Source: Ketobacter sp. (GTDB lineage: Bacteria > Pseudomonadota > Gammaproteobacteria > Pseudomonadales > Ketobacteraceae). From it: a DNA stretch of 64,000 bases. The notes beneath the pieces are model-generated. The model did not search any database, was not told the DNA's origin, and worked only from the letters and a program-made list of their open reading frames with translations. The first letter of the stretch is position 1. The number at the start of each line of letters is the position of its first letter. The DNA lies in assembly GCF_003671495.1 (NCBI RefSeq), contig NZ_RCHN01000015.1, forward strand, positions 350,132 to 414,131, in the 5' to 3' direction. The position numbers and the translations under genes are program-made. Shown piece after piece: positions 1 through 8,293 of the stretch.

Positions 1-165
1 GACATGATCGCGGCCATGAAACCGGAAGCCCGTGATCGCCTGATCGGTGCAGTGCCCCTGAAGCGCCTGGGTGAGCCCAGCAACATTGCCAAGGCAGCCA
101 CCTTCATTTTCGAAAACGATTACTTCACCGGTCGGGTGATTGATGTGGACGGTGGTCTGCGCTAA
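1..165 (+). CDS. SDR-family oxidoreductase, C-terminal fragment
   Basis: The first 54 codons of the window are open and end at a TAA. The translation contains RLGEPSNIAKAATFI and ends GRVIDVDGGLR, the typical last segment of a classical short-chain dehydrogenase/reductase (FabG-like), where the tail closes over the NAD(P)-binding fold. The nucleotide-binding motif and the catalytic Ser-Tyr-Lys lie outside the window, so substrate and cofactor cannot be told. A strong terminator follows 24 bases later, so this is the end of its transcription unit. Confidence 0.85.
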   Translation, partial: DMIAAMKPEARDRLIGAVPLKRLGEPSNIAKAATFIFENDYFTGRVIDVDGGLR

Positions 166-189
166 ACGCAGATTTCAACATCCCCATTG

Positions 190-232
190 AAAAGAGTGGC
201 AATTCCGCCGTAAGGTGGAGCCACTCTTTTTT
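190..232 (+). terminator. Rho-independent terminator after the SDR gene
   Basis: Positions 190-199 (AAAAGAGTGG) pair perfectly with 221-230 (CCACTCTTTT) around a 21-base loop, and the right arm runs into seven T residues. It lies between the SDR stop and the atl gene and should end the upstream transcript. Confidence 0.85.
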
Positions 233-246
233 TATGGTTGTTCTTG

Positions 247-582
247 ATGAGCAAACCCACCCCCACCGATACAGCCACCTCCCGCCAGGACGCCAGACAC
301 AGCATCATTCAAGTTGTGGGGGCGATTCCCAAAGGCCGGGTCTGCACCTACGGGCGTGTGGCGGAACGGGCCGGACTGCCTGGCTACGCCCGCTATGTGG
401 GCACGGTACTGAAGCAGCTTCCCGCCAACAGCAGCCTGCCCTGGCATCGGGTGATCAACGGCCAGGGTAAAATCGCCTTCCCCGTGGGCAGCGATCAATG
501 GCAATTGCAGAAGCAGAAACTGGAACAGGAAGGCGTTGGCTTTTGTGGCGAACGGGTATCCCTGCGCCAGTATCTATGGTGA
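247..582 (+). CDS. atl: Alkyltransferase-like protein (ATL), MGMT family without the acceptor cysteine
   Basis: 111 residues matching the DNA-binding C-terminal domain of O6-alkylguanine-DNA alkyltransferase: GRVCTYGRVAERAGLPGYAR holds the helix-turn-helix and the Arg finger region. The active-site motif PCHRV is replaced by PWHRV, with Trp at about residue 66. This marks the ATL subfamily, which binds O6-alkylguanine without repairing it and is known to channel lesions to nucleotide excision repair. A TTG at 238 could extend the frame by three codons; ATG 247 is preferred. No Shine-Dalgarno is visible because the gene follows the terminator directly. It converges on ampG. Confidence 0.88.
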   Translation: MSKPTPTDTATSRQDARHSIIQVVGAIPKGRVCTYGRVAERAGLPGYARYVGTVLKQLPANSSLPWHRVINGQGKIAFPVGSDQWQLQKQKLEQEGVGFCGERVSLRQYLW

Positions 583-597
583 TCCGGCGTTATTGGA

Positions 598-2169
598 TCA
601 ATCCGGAGTTTCAGTGCCAGCCTGAGCCAGCTCCAGGTGTTTCGCCGCCAGATAGATGAAGAACAACACCGGCAGCCCCAGCAAGCCGGTAATAGTGAAA
701 AACGGCACGTAACCCAGGGCCTCCACAATGGAACCGGAATAGCCTGCGGTGAGCTTGGGAATCAGCGTCATCAGAGAACTGAAAATGGCGTATTGCATGG
801 CGGTAAAACGCACATTCACCAACGCCGACAGGAACGCGATGAACGAGGCACTGGCAATCCCGGCCGCCAGGTTGTCCGCCGACACCACCCCATAAAGGAC
901 ATAAACGTCGTGGCCGGTTTGGGCCAGCAGAATGAAGCACAGGTTGGTGGCCACCACCAGAATGGCACTCACCGCCAGCATCAGCATCACCCCAAAGCGC
1001 ATGGTGAGCACACCCCCGAGAAATCCCCCCAGAATGGTCATCCAAACGCCGAACAGTTTCACCGCCGTAGCGATCTCTTCTTTGGAAAATCCCATTTCCG
1101 TGTAGAAGATATTGGAGATCACCCCCAGCACCACATCCGAGATGCGGAACAGGCTCACCAGGCACAACAAAATGACGGTGGTCCGAGTCCCATAGGTATA
1201 GAGGAAGTTACGGATGGGCTCCAGGTAGCTGACCACCACCAGCTCCCGGCTGGCCACCCCCATTGCCACCAGTCCCCAGGCGAGCCCGAAGGCAATGGTG
1301 ACCGCCGCACTGAAGCGAAGCACTTCCAGCAAAAAAGCACTGAGGTGCCCGCCCATCCCGGGTACAGAGGCTTTGAGCTGGGCAATGCCCTGCCCGCCCC
1401 AGAAAAAGGTGGCCACAAAACCGGTGGCCGCCAGCACAAACAACGCACAGAGCCTGACGTAGTCGGTATTGGCGAAGCGGTCGTAATCCCGCTTGATCAC
1501 CGCCGGCTCCTTGATCCAGAACGCGGTCGCCACCCCCACCAGCATGAACAGGGGGATGATCAGGTGGGTCATGCGCCAGGCTTCATACAGATAGTGTTCC
1601 CGGGTGGTACCAAAGTAGGCTGCCAGGTACAGCGCGCCGGCGCCGGTGACGATCATGCCCAGCCGATAGCCGGCGATGTAGGTGGCGGACATCATGGCCT
1701 GCATGTCGGCATCCGCCGCCTCAATCCGATAGGCGTCGATTACAATGTCCTGGGTGGCGGAACTGAACCCCAACAGCACTGCCGCCATGGCCATCACCAG
1801 GACCGCACTCTGCCCTTGTGCCGGATCGGTCACCGCCATCAACAGAATCGCGCTGATGATGCCGAACTGGGCCAGCAGCATCCAGGAACGACGGGCACCA
1901 AACGCCCGGGTCAGCCAGGGTATCGGCACCCGATCCACCAAGGGCGCCCACACAAACTTGAACGAGTATCCCAGGGCCGCCCAACTGAAATAGGTGACCT
2001 CGGACTTCTGAATGCCCGCCTCCAGTAGCCAGATGGAGAGTGAGGAAAAAATCAACATGATCGGCAGGCCGGCGGAGAATCCCAGCAGCAGCATCACCCA
2101 AACCTGGGGCTGCAACACAACAGAGAGGCTCTCGCGCCAGGAGTGATGAAATTTCAGGTGGTTGCTCAT
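598..2169 (-). CDS. ampG: AmpG-family muropeptide permease (MFS)
   Basis: About 523 residues, almost all hydrophobic helices, consistent with a 12-14 segment major facilitator protein. The N-terminal SWRESL followed by LLLGFSAGLP matches AmpG permeases of Pseudomonas. AmpG imports anhydromuropeptides (GlcNAc-anhydroMurNAc peptides) from the periplasm for recycling, feeding AmpD, which is also encoded here (18095-18643). I chose ATG 2169 because the protein then begins like known AmpG; an in-frame ATG at 2214 and TTG at 2223 would add 15-18 residues with no better ribosome site. No ampR or ampC is seen, so a role in beta-lactamase control cannot be judged. Confidence 0.88.
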   Translation of the reverse strand: MSNHLKFHHSWRESLSVVLQPQVWVMLLLGFSAGLPIMLIFSSLSIWLLEAGIQKSEVTYFSWAALGYSFKFVWAPLVDRVPIPWLTRAFGARRSWMLLAQFGIISAILLMAVTDPAQGQSAVLVMAMAAVLLGFSSATQDIVIDAYRIEAADADMQAMMSATYIAGYRLGMIVTGAGALYLAAYFGTTREHYLYEAWRMTHLIIPLFMLVGVATAFWIKEPAVIKRDYDRFANTDYVRLCALFVLAATGFVATFFWGGQGIAQLKASVPGMGGHLSAFLLEVLRFSAAVTIAFGLAWGLVAMGVASRELVVVSYLEPIRNFLYTYGTRTTVILLCLVSLFRISDVVLGVISNIFYTEMGFSKEEIATAVKLFGVWMTILGGFLGGVLTMRFGVMLMLAVSAILVVATNLCFILLAQTGHDVYVLYGVVSADNLAAGIASASFIAFLSALVNVRFTAMQYAIFSSLMTLIPKLTAGYSGSIVEALGYVPFFTITGLLGLPVLFFIYLAAKHLELAQAGTETPD

Positions 2170-2375
2170 AAACGCTGGGTCTACCGACGGCTGCAAGGGA
2201 AACTGCACCCGCATGCTAACCAAAAAAAACCGGGCAGGCCAAAAAAATCCGATAAATCAGTGGGCTATTTCACTGAACGGCATCGCGGAATTAGACATAT
2301 CTCAGACTCTCGGCCACACTTATTCTTCAGAAGCCCGACCACGAATAATAACAAGCCGGAATGAAATAGGTTCCT

Positions 2376-3347
2376 ATGCCGAATGCCGATCTGCCCATCA
2401 TGATTGTGGACGATGCCAAGTTTTCCGGTGCCGTCATTGGTCGCACACTGAAAGCCGCCGGTTTTAGGGACATACGCACGGCCAGCAGCGCCCAACAGGG
2501 CCTGGCCATGCTGGAATCCCGCCCGGTCAACGTCTTGATTGCTGACTGGCTGATGCCGGAAATGGACGGTCTGGAGCTGGCCGGGCGGGTCCGCCAACTG
2601 GACGAAGCCACCAATCATTTCACCTACATCATGCTGCTCACTGCCAAGGAAGGGGATCAGGCCCTGCGCCAGGCCTTCGACCAGGGGGTGGACGACTTCA
2701 TCAACAAGTCCGTCATGAACCAGCAATTGCTGCCCAGAATCTATGCGGCCGACCGCCTGTCCTGTCTGCAGAACCGGCTGCTGCAGGAGAATCAGTTACT
2801 GGTGGAATCCAACCAGCGCTTCAAGAAGCACTCCCTGGTGGACCCACTCACCGGGCTGGGGAACGGACACTTCGCCATCGAGCGTCTCACCGCCACCATC
2901 AAACACGCCGAATCCCGCCAGGGCGCTGCCTGTGTCATGGTGATCAACCTGGATAACTATAAAGAGTTGATGGTCACCCACGGCAAAAAGATTATGCGGG
3001 AGATCGTGGTCAGCACGGCCCGGCGACTGCGGCAGCTGGTGCGCCCCCTGGACGTGGTGTCCCGCCTTTCCAACGAACAATTTGTCGTCGTCACCCACCA
3101 ACCTGATATCATGCAGGCTAACGCCGTCACCTATCGCCGGATATACGACGCGTTGAACGTAAAGGCCGTGAAGACCTCCAAGGGCTTTGTCAACATTCGG
3201 GCCGCCATGTGCATGTCTGCCGCAGATGAGGAAACGGGGTTTCCTTCCGCCGACAAAATGCTGGCGATCACCCAACAGCAAATCCCCAATGCCCGGGACA
3301 CCGGGCGCCTGATGGTCATTCGCTGGCGCACCGCCAAATCCAACTGA
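2376..3347 (+). CDS. Response regulator: receiver domain plus degenerate GGDEF domain
   Basis: 323 residues. The N-terminal receiver (about 6-125) has the acidic pair VDD at 11-13, the phosphoacceptor Asp57 in IADWLMPEMDG, a Thr in LLTAKEG and the conserved Lys111. A helical linker leads to a diguanylate-cyclase fold starting at DPLTGLGN (about 156). The signature GGDEF loop reads SNEQF (about 232-236): both glycines and the catalytic Glu are lost, so c-di-GMP synthesis is unlikely, and I see no RxxD inhibitory site before it. It probably signals by binding a partner or nucleotide. No cognate kinase lies beside it. panE begins 11 bases downstream and may be cotranscribed. Confidence 0.85.
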   Translation: MPNADLPIMIVDDAKFSGAVIGRTLKAAGFRDIRTASSAQQGLAMLESRPVNVLIADWLMPEMDGLELAGRVRQLDEATNHFTYIMLLTAKEGDQALRQAFDQGVDDFINKSVMNQQLLPRIYAADRLSCLQNRLLQENQLLVESNQRFKKHSLVDPLTGLGNGHFAIERLTATIKHAESRQGAACVMVINLDNYKELMVTHGKKIMREIVVSTARRLRQLVRPLDVVSRLSNEQFVVVTHQPDIMQANAVTYRRIYDALNVKAVKTSKGFVNIRAAMCMSAADEETGFPSADKMLAITQQQIPNARDTGRLMVIRWRTAKSN

Positions 3348-3357
3348 CCACACGCGT

Positions 3358-4260
3358 ATGACTGAACCCTGGTATGTCCTGGGGCCCGGTGCCATGGGCT
3401 CACTGTTTGCCTGCTATCTGCAACAGGCGGGTTTCCCGGTGCACCTGATGGGGCGCGGGGGGCAGGCCGTCACCTGCACCATTGAACGGATTGAGACAGA
3501 CGCCCGTTTCCTGCACGCATTTACCAGCGCGCCGACACAAGCCCTCATTCGGCAGCTGCTGGTCACGGTCAAGGCCCACCAGACCCAGGCGGCCCTGCAG
3601 TCTGTTCAAGCGCGACTGGCCCCGGATGCGACCATCGTCTTCCTGCAGAATGGTATGGGCGCCTGGGGGGCAGCCGAGCAGGCGTTTCCCCACAGTACCC
3701 TGCTGCTGGGCACCACCACCGAAGGCGCCAACCGCCCCACACCCCGCCAGGTCAGGCACGCCGGTGCCGGAGCCACTTACGTCGGCGCCCTCCACCCGGC
3801 ACAACACCCTGCGGCATTGGCGCTCAGCCGGCAATGGTCGGGGCTGCCATTGACCCTCGGGGCAGACTCGAACATTCAAGTCCGACTTTGGCAAAAACTC
3901 GCCATCAATTGCGCCATCAACCCGCTGACGGCGCTCTACGATTGCCCTAATGGGGCCTTGCTGGCGAACCCCGAGGCACTGGCGCAAATGGAGGCGATCT
4001 GTGAAGAGGTGGAGGCAGTCATAGCGCGGGTGTTCGAGCTGAACGGGGTTGCGGAACCGGTGCAGGGCCTGTTTCTGCTGGCCAAAACCGTGGCCACCAA
4101 AACCGGTGATAATATTTCCTCCATGCTGCAGGATGTGCGCAAACGTCAGGCGACGGAAATCGACTACATAACCGGATTCCTGTTGCAGGAAGCGCGGCGA
4201 CAGGGCATTCGCTGCCCGCTCAACGAGCGAATCTATGACCAGGTCAGGCAGTTGTGCTGA
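3358..4260 (+). CDS. panE: 2-dehydropantoate 2-reductase
   Basis: 300 residues, the usual length. This NADPH enzyme reduces ketopantoate to pantoate in pantothenate/CoA synthesis. Visible are the nucleotide loop GPGAMG (9-14), Lys72 in TVKAHQT, Asn98 in LQNGMG, and the catalytic Lys180 in WQKLAINCAINPL followed by a helical C-terminal domain. A D-RKRQATEIDYI stretch matches the conserved acidic substrate-binding segment. It overlaps the 3' end of a converging small gene by 17 bases. A later step of the CoA pathway, coaE, is also in this window (29114-29734). Confidence 0.93.
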   Translation: MTEPWYVLGPGAMGSLFACYLQQAGFPVHLMGRGGQAVTCTIERIETDARFLHAFTSAPTQALIRQLLVTVKAHQTQAALQSVQARLAPDATIVFLQNGMGAWGAAEQAFPHSTLLLGTTTEGANRPTPRQVRHAGAGATYVGALHPAQHPAALALSRQWSGLPLTLGADSNIQVRLWQKLAINCAINPLTALYDCPNGALLANPEALAQMEAICEEVEAVIARVFELNGVAEPVQGLFLLAKTVATKTGDNISSMLQDVRKRQATEIDYITGFLLQEARRQGIRCPLNERIYDQVRQLC

Positions 4261-4528
4261 GGCTTTTATCCACTTTGCGGATCAGGGTACCGCTGGTGGA
4301 TCTGAGCTCAGAATGGCGGTTCAAGGCGTCCAGAGCCAGCTGCTGGCACAACAGCTCCAGCTCTTCGTTATCGGAACCGGCGCAGAGCACATACGCCATG
4401 TTGGCGGTGGCCTCAAGCTGCCCCAGCACATAACATTCATGCTCACTGCCGCGGTGGGTCAATGCGGTACGGGAGGCTGCGTTCAGCAGCTCTCGAAGCA
4501 ATTCAACGTCTACACTCACTCTGCTCAT
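4244..4528 (-). CDS. Small conserved-looking protein of unknown function
   Basis: 94 residues with no motif I recognise. It reads as mostly alpha-helical and slightly acidic, with three cysteines and no signal peptide or membrane segment. The gene is supported by a very good ribosome site (GGAGGG six to eight bases before ATG on the minus strand). Its last 17 bases overlap the end of convergent panE, and it diverges from the cobalamin operon across a 197-base gap. Its size and helical pattern recall small uncharacterised Pseudomonas families, but this is only an impression. Confidence 0.6.
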   Translation of the reverse strand: MSRVSVDVELLRELLNAASRTALTHRGSEHECYVLGQLEATANMAYVLCAGSDNEELELLCQQLALDALNRHSELRSTSGTLIRKVDKSLSTTA

Positions 4529-4725
4529 GCTGCCCTCCGTCTAATACTGCTGCGTGGCAATTTCAGGCCAAATCGCGTCTCCGTCGACTTGACCCATGTA
4601 AAGCTTAGTCGTAAATTGCAGCCCGATTCTGTGACTTTTGATACAAAAGAAGCCCGCAATTCCACATAAATTGCTCACCCAGTAGCCGAATAATCCATAT
4701 TCTATAGCCAAAAGGAGTAAACCCT

Positions 4726-5283
4726 ATGGGCAACCGCCTTTCCAAGATATATACCCGCACCGGAGACCAGGGCAGTACCGGGCTGGGAGACGGTAGCCGT
4801 GTGGACAAGGACAGCCTGCGGGTGGAGGCCTACGGCACCACAGACGAACTGAATTCGGTTCTCGGCATGGTGTTGTCTGAAACCGAAGTCAGCGCGCCAC
4901 TGCGGGACTGGTTATTCGAAATCCAGCACGACCTGTTTGATCTGGGTGCCGAGCTGTGTGTACCCGGACATACCGTATTGACGGAAGCCTTTGTGCAGCG
5001 ACTGGAACAACACATCGACGCCATGAACGCGGACCTGCCCTACCTGAAGGAATTCATTTTGCCCGGCGGCAACCGGGCCGCCACCACCTGCCATCTGGCC
5101 AGAACCGTGTGCCGCCGCGCCGAGCGCCGGGTGCTGACTTTGTCCAAACAGGAAAGCATCAATGACTGGGGCTTGAAATACCTGAACCGGCTCTCCGACT
5201 TTCTGTTCGTGGCGGCGCGGGTTCTGGCCCGGGCCAATGGGGGCGAAGAGATCATGTGGAACCGCAAACGCTTTGAATCATGA
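4726..5283 (+). CDS. pduO: PduO-type ATP:cob(I)alamin adenosyltransferase
   Basis: 185 residues. It transfers the 5'-deoxyadenosyl group from ATP to cob(I)alamin or cob(I)inamide. The N-terminal TRTGDQGSTGLGDGSRVDK is the ATP-binding segment of the PduO/MMAB class; YGTTDELNS, the RxxCRRAER helix and SDFLFVAARVLAR complete the signature. It is not related to the CobA/BtuR class more usual in this position in pseudomonads. AAAGGAGTAAACCCT precedes the ATG, a strong ribosome site. It heads a five-gene run joined by ATGA overlaps. I searched 4529-4725 for the cobalamin-riboswitch B12 box and found none. Confidence 0.93.
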   Translation: MGNRLSKIYTRTGDQGSTGLGDGSRVDKDSLRVEAYGTTDELNSVLGMVLSETEVSAPLRDWLFEIQHDLFDLGAELCVPGHTVLTEAFVQRLEQHIDAMNADLPYLKEFILPGGNRAATTCHLARTVCRRAERRVLTLSKQESINDWGLKYLNRLSDFLFVAARVLARANGGEEIMWNRKRFES

Positions 5284-5819
5284 TTGAACTGATCCTGGGT
5301 GGGGCCCGCTCCGGTAAAAGCCAACTGGCGGAACAGCGGGCGCTGGCCAGCAATAAAGCCGTGGTCTATGTAGCCACTGCCCAGAATCTGGACGGGGAAA
5401 TGGCCAAGCGCATCGATCACCACCAGCGCCGCCGCCCACCGCACTGGACCACCCTGGAACAGCCCATTGCCCTGGCGCAAAGCCTGAAGCAGGTGGATGC
5501 AAAGGACACCCTGATCCTGATCGACTGCCTGACCCTGTGGGTCTCGAACCTCCTCTGCCTGGAAGAGGGCCACCATTTCGCTCTGGAAAAGCAGGCCCTG
5601 TTGGACCTGCTGCCCCAAATGCAGAGCGACGTGATTATGGTGAGCAATGAAACCGGACTGGGTGTGGTGCCCATGGGCGAGCTCAGCCGCCGCTTTGTGG
5701 ATGAGAGTGGCTGGCTGCATCAGGCACTGGCCGCCCTGGCAGATCAGGTCACCCTGGTGGTGGCTGGCCTCCCCTTACAACTCAAACCGACCCAACTCAT
5801 ACCGACGCAAAACACATGA
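5280..5819 (+). CDS. cobU: Adenosylcobinamide kinase / adenosylcobinamide-phosphate guanylyltransferase
   Basis: 179 residues. CobU phosphorylates adenosylcobinamide and then adds GMP to give AdoCbi-GDP for the nucleotide loop. The P-loop GGARSGKS is at 7-14. RIDHHQRRRP around His47/48 carries the histidine that forms the guanylyl intermediate in the family. LIDCLTLWVSNLL resembles a Walker B strand, and SNETGLGVVP is a family signature. The start overlaps the pduO stop by four bases (ATGA), and the stop overlaps cobT in the same way, indicating translational coupling. Confidence 0.95.
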   Translation: MIELILGGARSGKSQLAEQRALASNKAVVYVATAQNLDGEMAKRIDHHQRRRPPHWTTLEQPIALAQSLKQVDAKDTLILIDCLTLWVSNLLCLEEGHHFALEKQALLDLLPQMQSDVIMVSNETGLGVVPMGELSRRFVDESGWLHQALAALADQVTLVVAGLPLQLKPTQLIPTQNT

Positions 5820-6901
5820 CTGAGACCACTTCGACCGCCCTTGATCCAGCCTGGTGGAGCGAACCCGCTGCGCGCCCCAGCGTCAGCGTAAAGGCCGCCG
5901 CCAGCGAGCGCCAAAACCAGCTCACCAAGCCACCGGGGGCCCTGGGCCGGCTGGAGCAGATCGCTATCCAGTTGGCGGCCATTCAGAATCAGGTCAAGCC
6001 CAGCCTGGAGCAGGTACACATCGCCGTGTTTGCCGGTGATCACGGCATTGTGGAGGAAGGGGTCTCCGCCTTTCCCCAGGCCGTGACGGTGGAGATGCAG
6101 CGTAACTTTATCCGCGGTGGCGCTGCCATCAGCGTGCTGGCCCGGGAATTGGACGCCACCCTGGAAGTGATCAACACCGGCACCCACGCCGATCCCAGCC
6201 ACCTGGCAGGTGTGGTGCACGGCCCCATCGCCCCGCAAACCGCCAATTTCCGCCACCAGGCGGCCATGACCGAAGCACAATGGCAACAGGCACTGTGCCT
6301 GGGGTGGGAATCTGTGCAACGGGCCGCTGAGCGGGGAGTTAAGCTCTATATCGGTGGTGAAATGGGGATCGGCAACACCACCGCTGCCACTGCCTTGCTG
6401 GCGCGCCTGCTGAACCTGGCAGTAGGCGACATCACCGGACCCGGCACCGGCCTGAACCAACAAGGGGTGCAACACAAAATCCGGGTGATTCAGCACGCCC
6501 TGGATCGCCATACCAACAGCCTGACGGACGCCGGAGCCATTTCCCGCATTCTGGGGGGCTTCGAAATCACGGCCTTGACCGGTGCCTACATTGCGGCCGC
6601 CCAACAGGGCATTGCGGTCATCGTGGACGGCTTTATCTGCACCGCCGCTGCCGCCGTTGCCTTGCAGCTGAACCCCTCCATCCGCCCCTACCTCTTCTTC
6701 AGCCACTGTTCTGCAGAGCCGGGCCATCAGAAGGTCATTGAACAACTGGGCGTGGAACCCATCGTGGACCTGAACCTGCGCCTGGGAGAGGGCAGCGGCG
6801 CCGCCATGGTGGTGCCCCTGCTGCGCCTGGCCTGCGCGCTGCACAATCAAATGGCCACTTTTGCGGAAGCCGCGGTGTCGGAAAAGCTGGAGAACGGATG
6901 A
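5816..6901 (+). CDS. cobT: Nicotinate-nucleotide:dimethylbenzimidazole phosphoribosyltransferase
   Basis: 361 residues, close to the normal 350-360. CobT makes alpha-ribazole phosphate from the lower-ligand base and nicotinate mononucleotide. AGDHGIVEEGVSAFPQ, GGEMGIGNTTAATALL, and the C-terminal LRLGEGSGAA with the catalytic Glu are all present. The product feeds the neighbouring CobC phosphatase and CobS. The start overlaps cobU and the stop overlaps the next gene, each by four bases. It contains a glutamine-rich N-terminal helical region but nothing unusual. Confidence 0.95.
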   Translation: MTETTSTALDPAWWSEPAARPSVSVKAAASERQNQLTKPPGALGRLEQIAIQLAAIQNQVKPSLEQVHIAVFAGDHGIVEEGVSAFPQAVTVEMQRNFIRGGAAISVLARELDATLEVINTGTHADPSHLAGVVHGPIAPQTANFRHQAAMTEAQWQQALCLGWESVQRAAERGVKLYIGGEMGIGNTTAATALLARLLNLAVGDITGPGTGLNQQGVQHKIRVIQHALDRHTNSLTDAGAISRILGGFEITALTGAYIAAAQQGIAVIVDGFICTAAAAVALQLNPSIRPYLFFSHCSAEPGHQKVIEQLGVEPIVDLNLRLGEGSGAAMVVPLLRLACALHNQMATFAEAAVSEKLENG

Positions 6902-7551
6902 TGTTTGGCTCCCCCACTGAACAGCGCAAAATCACCCTGGACCTGATCCGCCACGGCGAGCCGGAAGGCGGCGTGCGCTATCGCGGCTCCATCGATGACC
7001 CTTTGTCTGCCGCCGGCTGGCAACATATGCACCACGCCACCGACCAGGCCATGGCCAGTGGCACCCGCTGGGACGCCATCATCAGCTCCCCCATGCAGCG
7101 CTGCCAGGCGTTTGCCACCACGCTGGCACACTCCCTGGATCTGCCCTTAACGGTGGAGCCCGACCTGCGGGAACTGTGTTTCGGTGAATTGGAAGGGTTG
7201 ACGCCCACCCAGGCCTGGGCGCAACACCCGGAGTTGCTGCAACGACTGTGGGAGGACCCGACTCAACATACCCCGCCCGGGGGTGAACTGTTCACGGATT
7301 TCAGCGCACGGGTAGCCTCCTGTCTTGACCACCGGATTCTGGCCTCTCCTCCGGGTGAGCACCTTCTGCTAGTGGTCCACGGCGGTGTGATCCGCTCGAC
7401 CCTGTCCCACTTTATCCACCTGACGCCCCAGGACAGTTTCCGTGTAGATGTACCGTACGCCGGGCTGACCCGCTTCAAAATCTATCTGGAAGACAACGGC
7501 CACTACAACGCGGCCCTCAGCTTCATCAATCGTTTCACCGGTACCCCATGA
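6898..7551 (+). CDS. cobC: Histidine phosphatase, probable alpha-ribazole-5'-phosphate phosphatase
   Basis: 217 residues of the phosphoglycerate-mutase-like histidine phosphatase superfamily: LIRHGEPEG with the nucleophilic His19, ELCFGELEGL, and the second catalytic His in LLLVVHGGVIRS. Family alone gives only phosphatase; assignment to alpha-ribazole phosphate dephosphorylation rests on its place between cobT and cobS, with four-base overlaps on both sides. The symbol follows Salmonella usage. Two ATG codons (6898, 6901) are available; 6898 makes the ATGA overlap. Confidence 0.88.
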   Translation: MMFGSPTEQRKITLDLIRHGEPEGGVRYRGSIDDPLSAAGWQHMHHATDQAMASGTRWDAIISSPMQRCQAFATTLAHSLDLPLTVEPDLRELCFGELEGLTPTQAWAQHPELLQRLWEDPTQHTPPGGELFTDFSARVASCLDHRILASPPGEHLLLVVHGGVIRSTLSHFIHLTPQDSFRVDVPYAGLTRFKIYLEDNGHYNAALSFINRFTGTP

Positions 7552-8288
7552 ACCCGTTGAAGATTGCCCTGGCGTTCCTCACCCGTCTCCCGGTGCGCCA
7601 CGTGGATTACAACGAGGGCGACCTGAAAGCATCGATTTACTGGTATGGCGTGGTGGGCCTGGTCATCGGTGGGATACTCTGGCTGAGCCAGGCCATTCTG
7701 CTGTGGATTGCCCCTCTGCTGAACCCCGCCATTGCCGCCGCCGTATTGCTCGGCGTGTGGGTTCTGGTCACCGGGGCGTTGCATCTGGATGGATTGGCGG
7801 ACAGCGCGGACGCCTGGCTGGCAGGCGGCGACCGGGAACGAACCCTGGCCATCATGAAGGACCCGCGCAGTGGCCCGGCGGGGGTGGCCAGCATGGTGCT
7901 GGTGTTACTGGTGAAATTTGCCTGCCTGCAACAACTGGTTGCCACCGCCCCTGCCTTGCTTTTACTGGCGCCTTCCCTGGCACGGAGCCTGATGCCGATC
8001 CTGTTTCTGCACACCCCCTATGTGCGGGAAGCCGGTTTGGCCACGCCCTTCAGAGATGGTCTGGACAGCGCCACCAGCTATCTGCAAGCCGCACTATTGG
8101 CCCTGATGTGGTGGTGGTTGATGGGCGTCAGCGCGTTGCTCGCTCTGTTGCTTGTAGGCGCCGTGTTTGGCTGGCTGCGCCGCTTGATGATGCAGCGTAT
8201 CGGTGGCACCACCGGTGATACCGCCGGAGCCTGTGTGGAGATTCTGGAAGCCGTCGCGCTGCTGGGCATGGCCCTGGCGGTGGCCTGA
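7548..8288 (+). CDS. cobS: Adenosylcobinamide-GDP ribazoletransferase (cobalamin synthase)
   Basis: 246-residue integral membrane protein. CobS joins AdoCbi-GDP (from CobU) with alpha-ribazole to make adenosylcobalamin at the inner membrane. The motif LDGLADSADAWLAGGDRER, followed by IMKDPRSGPAGV, holds the acidic metal-binding residues expected of the family. Several hydrophobic segments follow. It is the last gene of the pduO operon and ends five bases from the end of convergent cobQ; I see no terminator between them. Confidence 0.94.
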   Translation: MNPLKIALAFLTRLPVRHVDYNEGDLKASIYWYGVVGLVIGGILWLSQAILLWIAPLLNPAIAAAVLLGVWVLVTGALHLDGLADSADAWLAGGDRERTLAIMKDPRSGPAGVASMVLVLLVKFACLQQLVATAPALLLLAPSLARSLMPILFLHTPYVREAGLATPFRDGLDSATSYLQAALLALMWWWLMGVSALLALLLVGAVFGWLRRLMMQRIGGTTGDTAGACVEILEAVALLGMALAVA

Positions 8289-8293
8289 CGAGC

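Noticed and set aside
637..2028. 463-codon plus-strand open frame
   Set aside because: Antisense to ampG; composition dominated by His, Gln, Gly and Arg, no domain.
4529..4725. Possible cobalamin riboswitch before pduO
   Set aside because: No B12 box or the expected conserved core could be found; only a strong Shine-Dalgarno is present.
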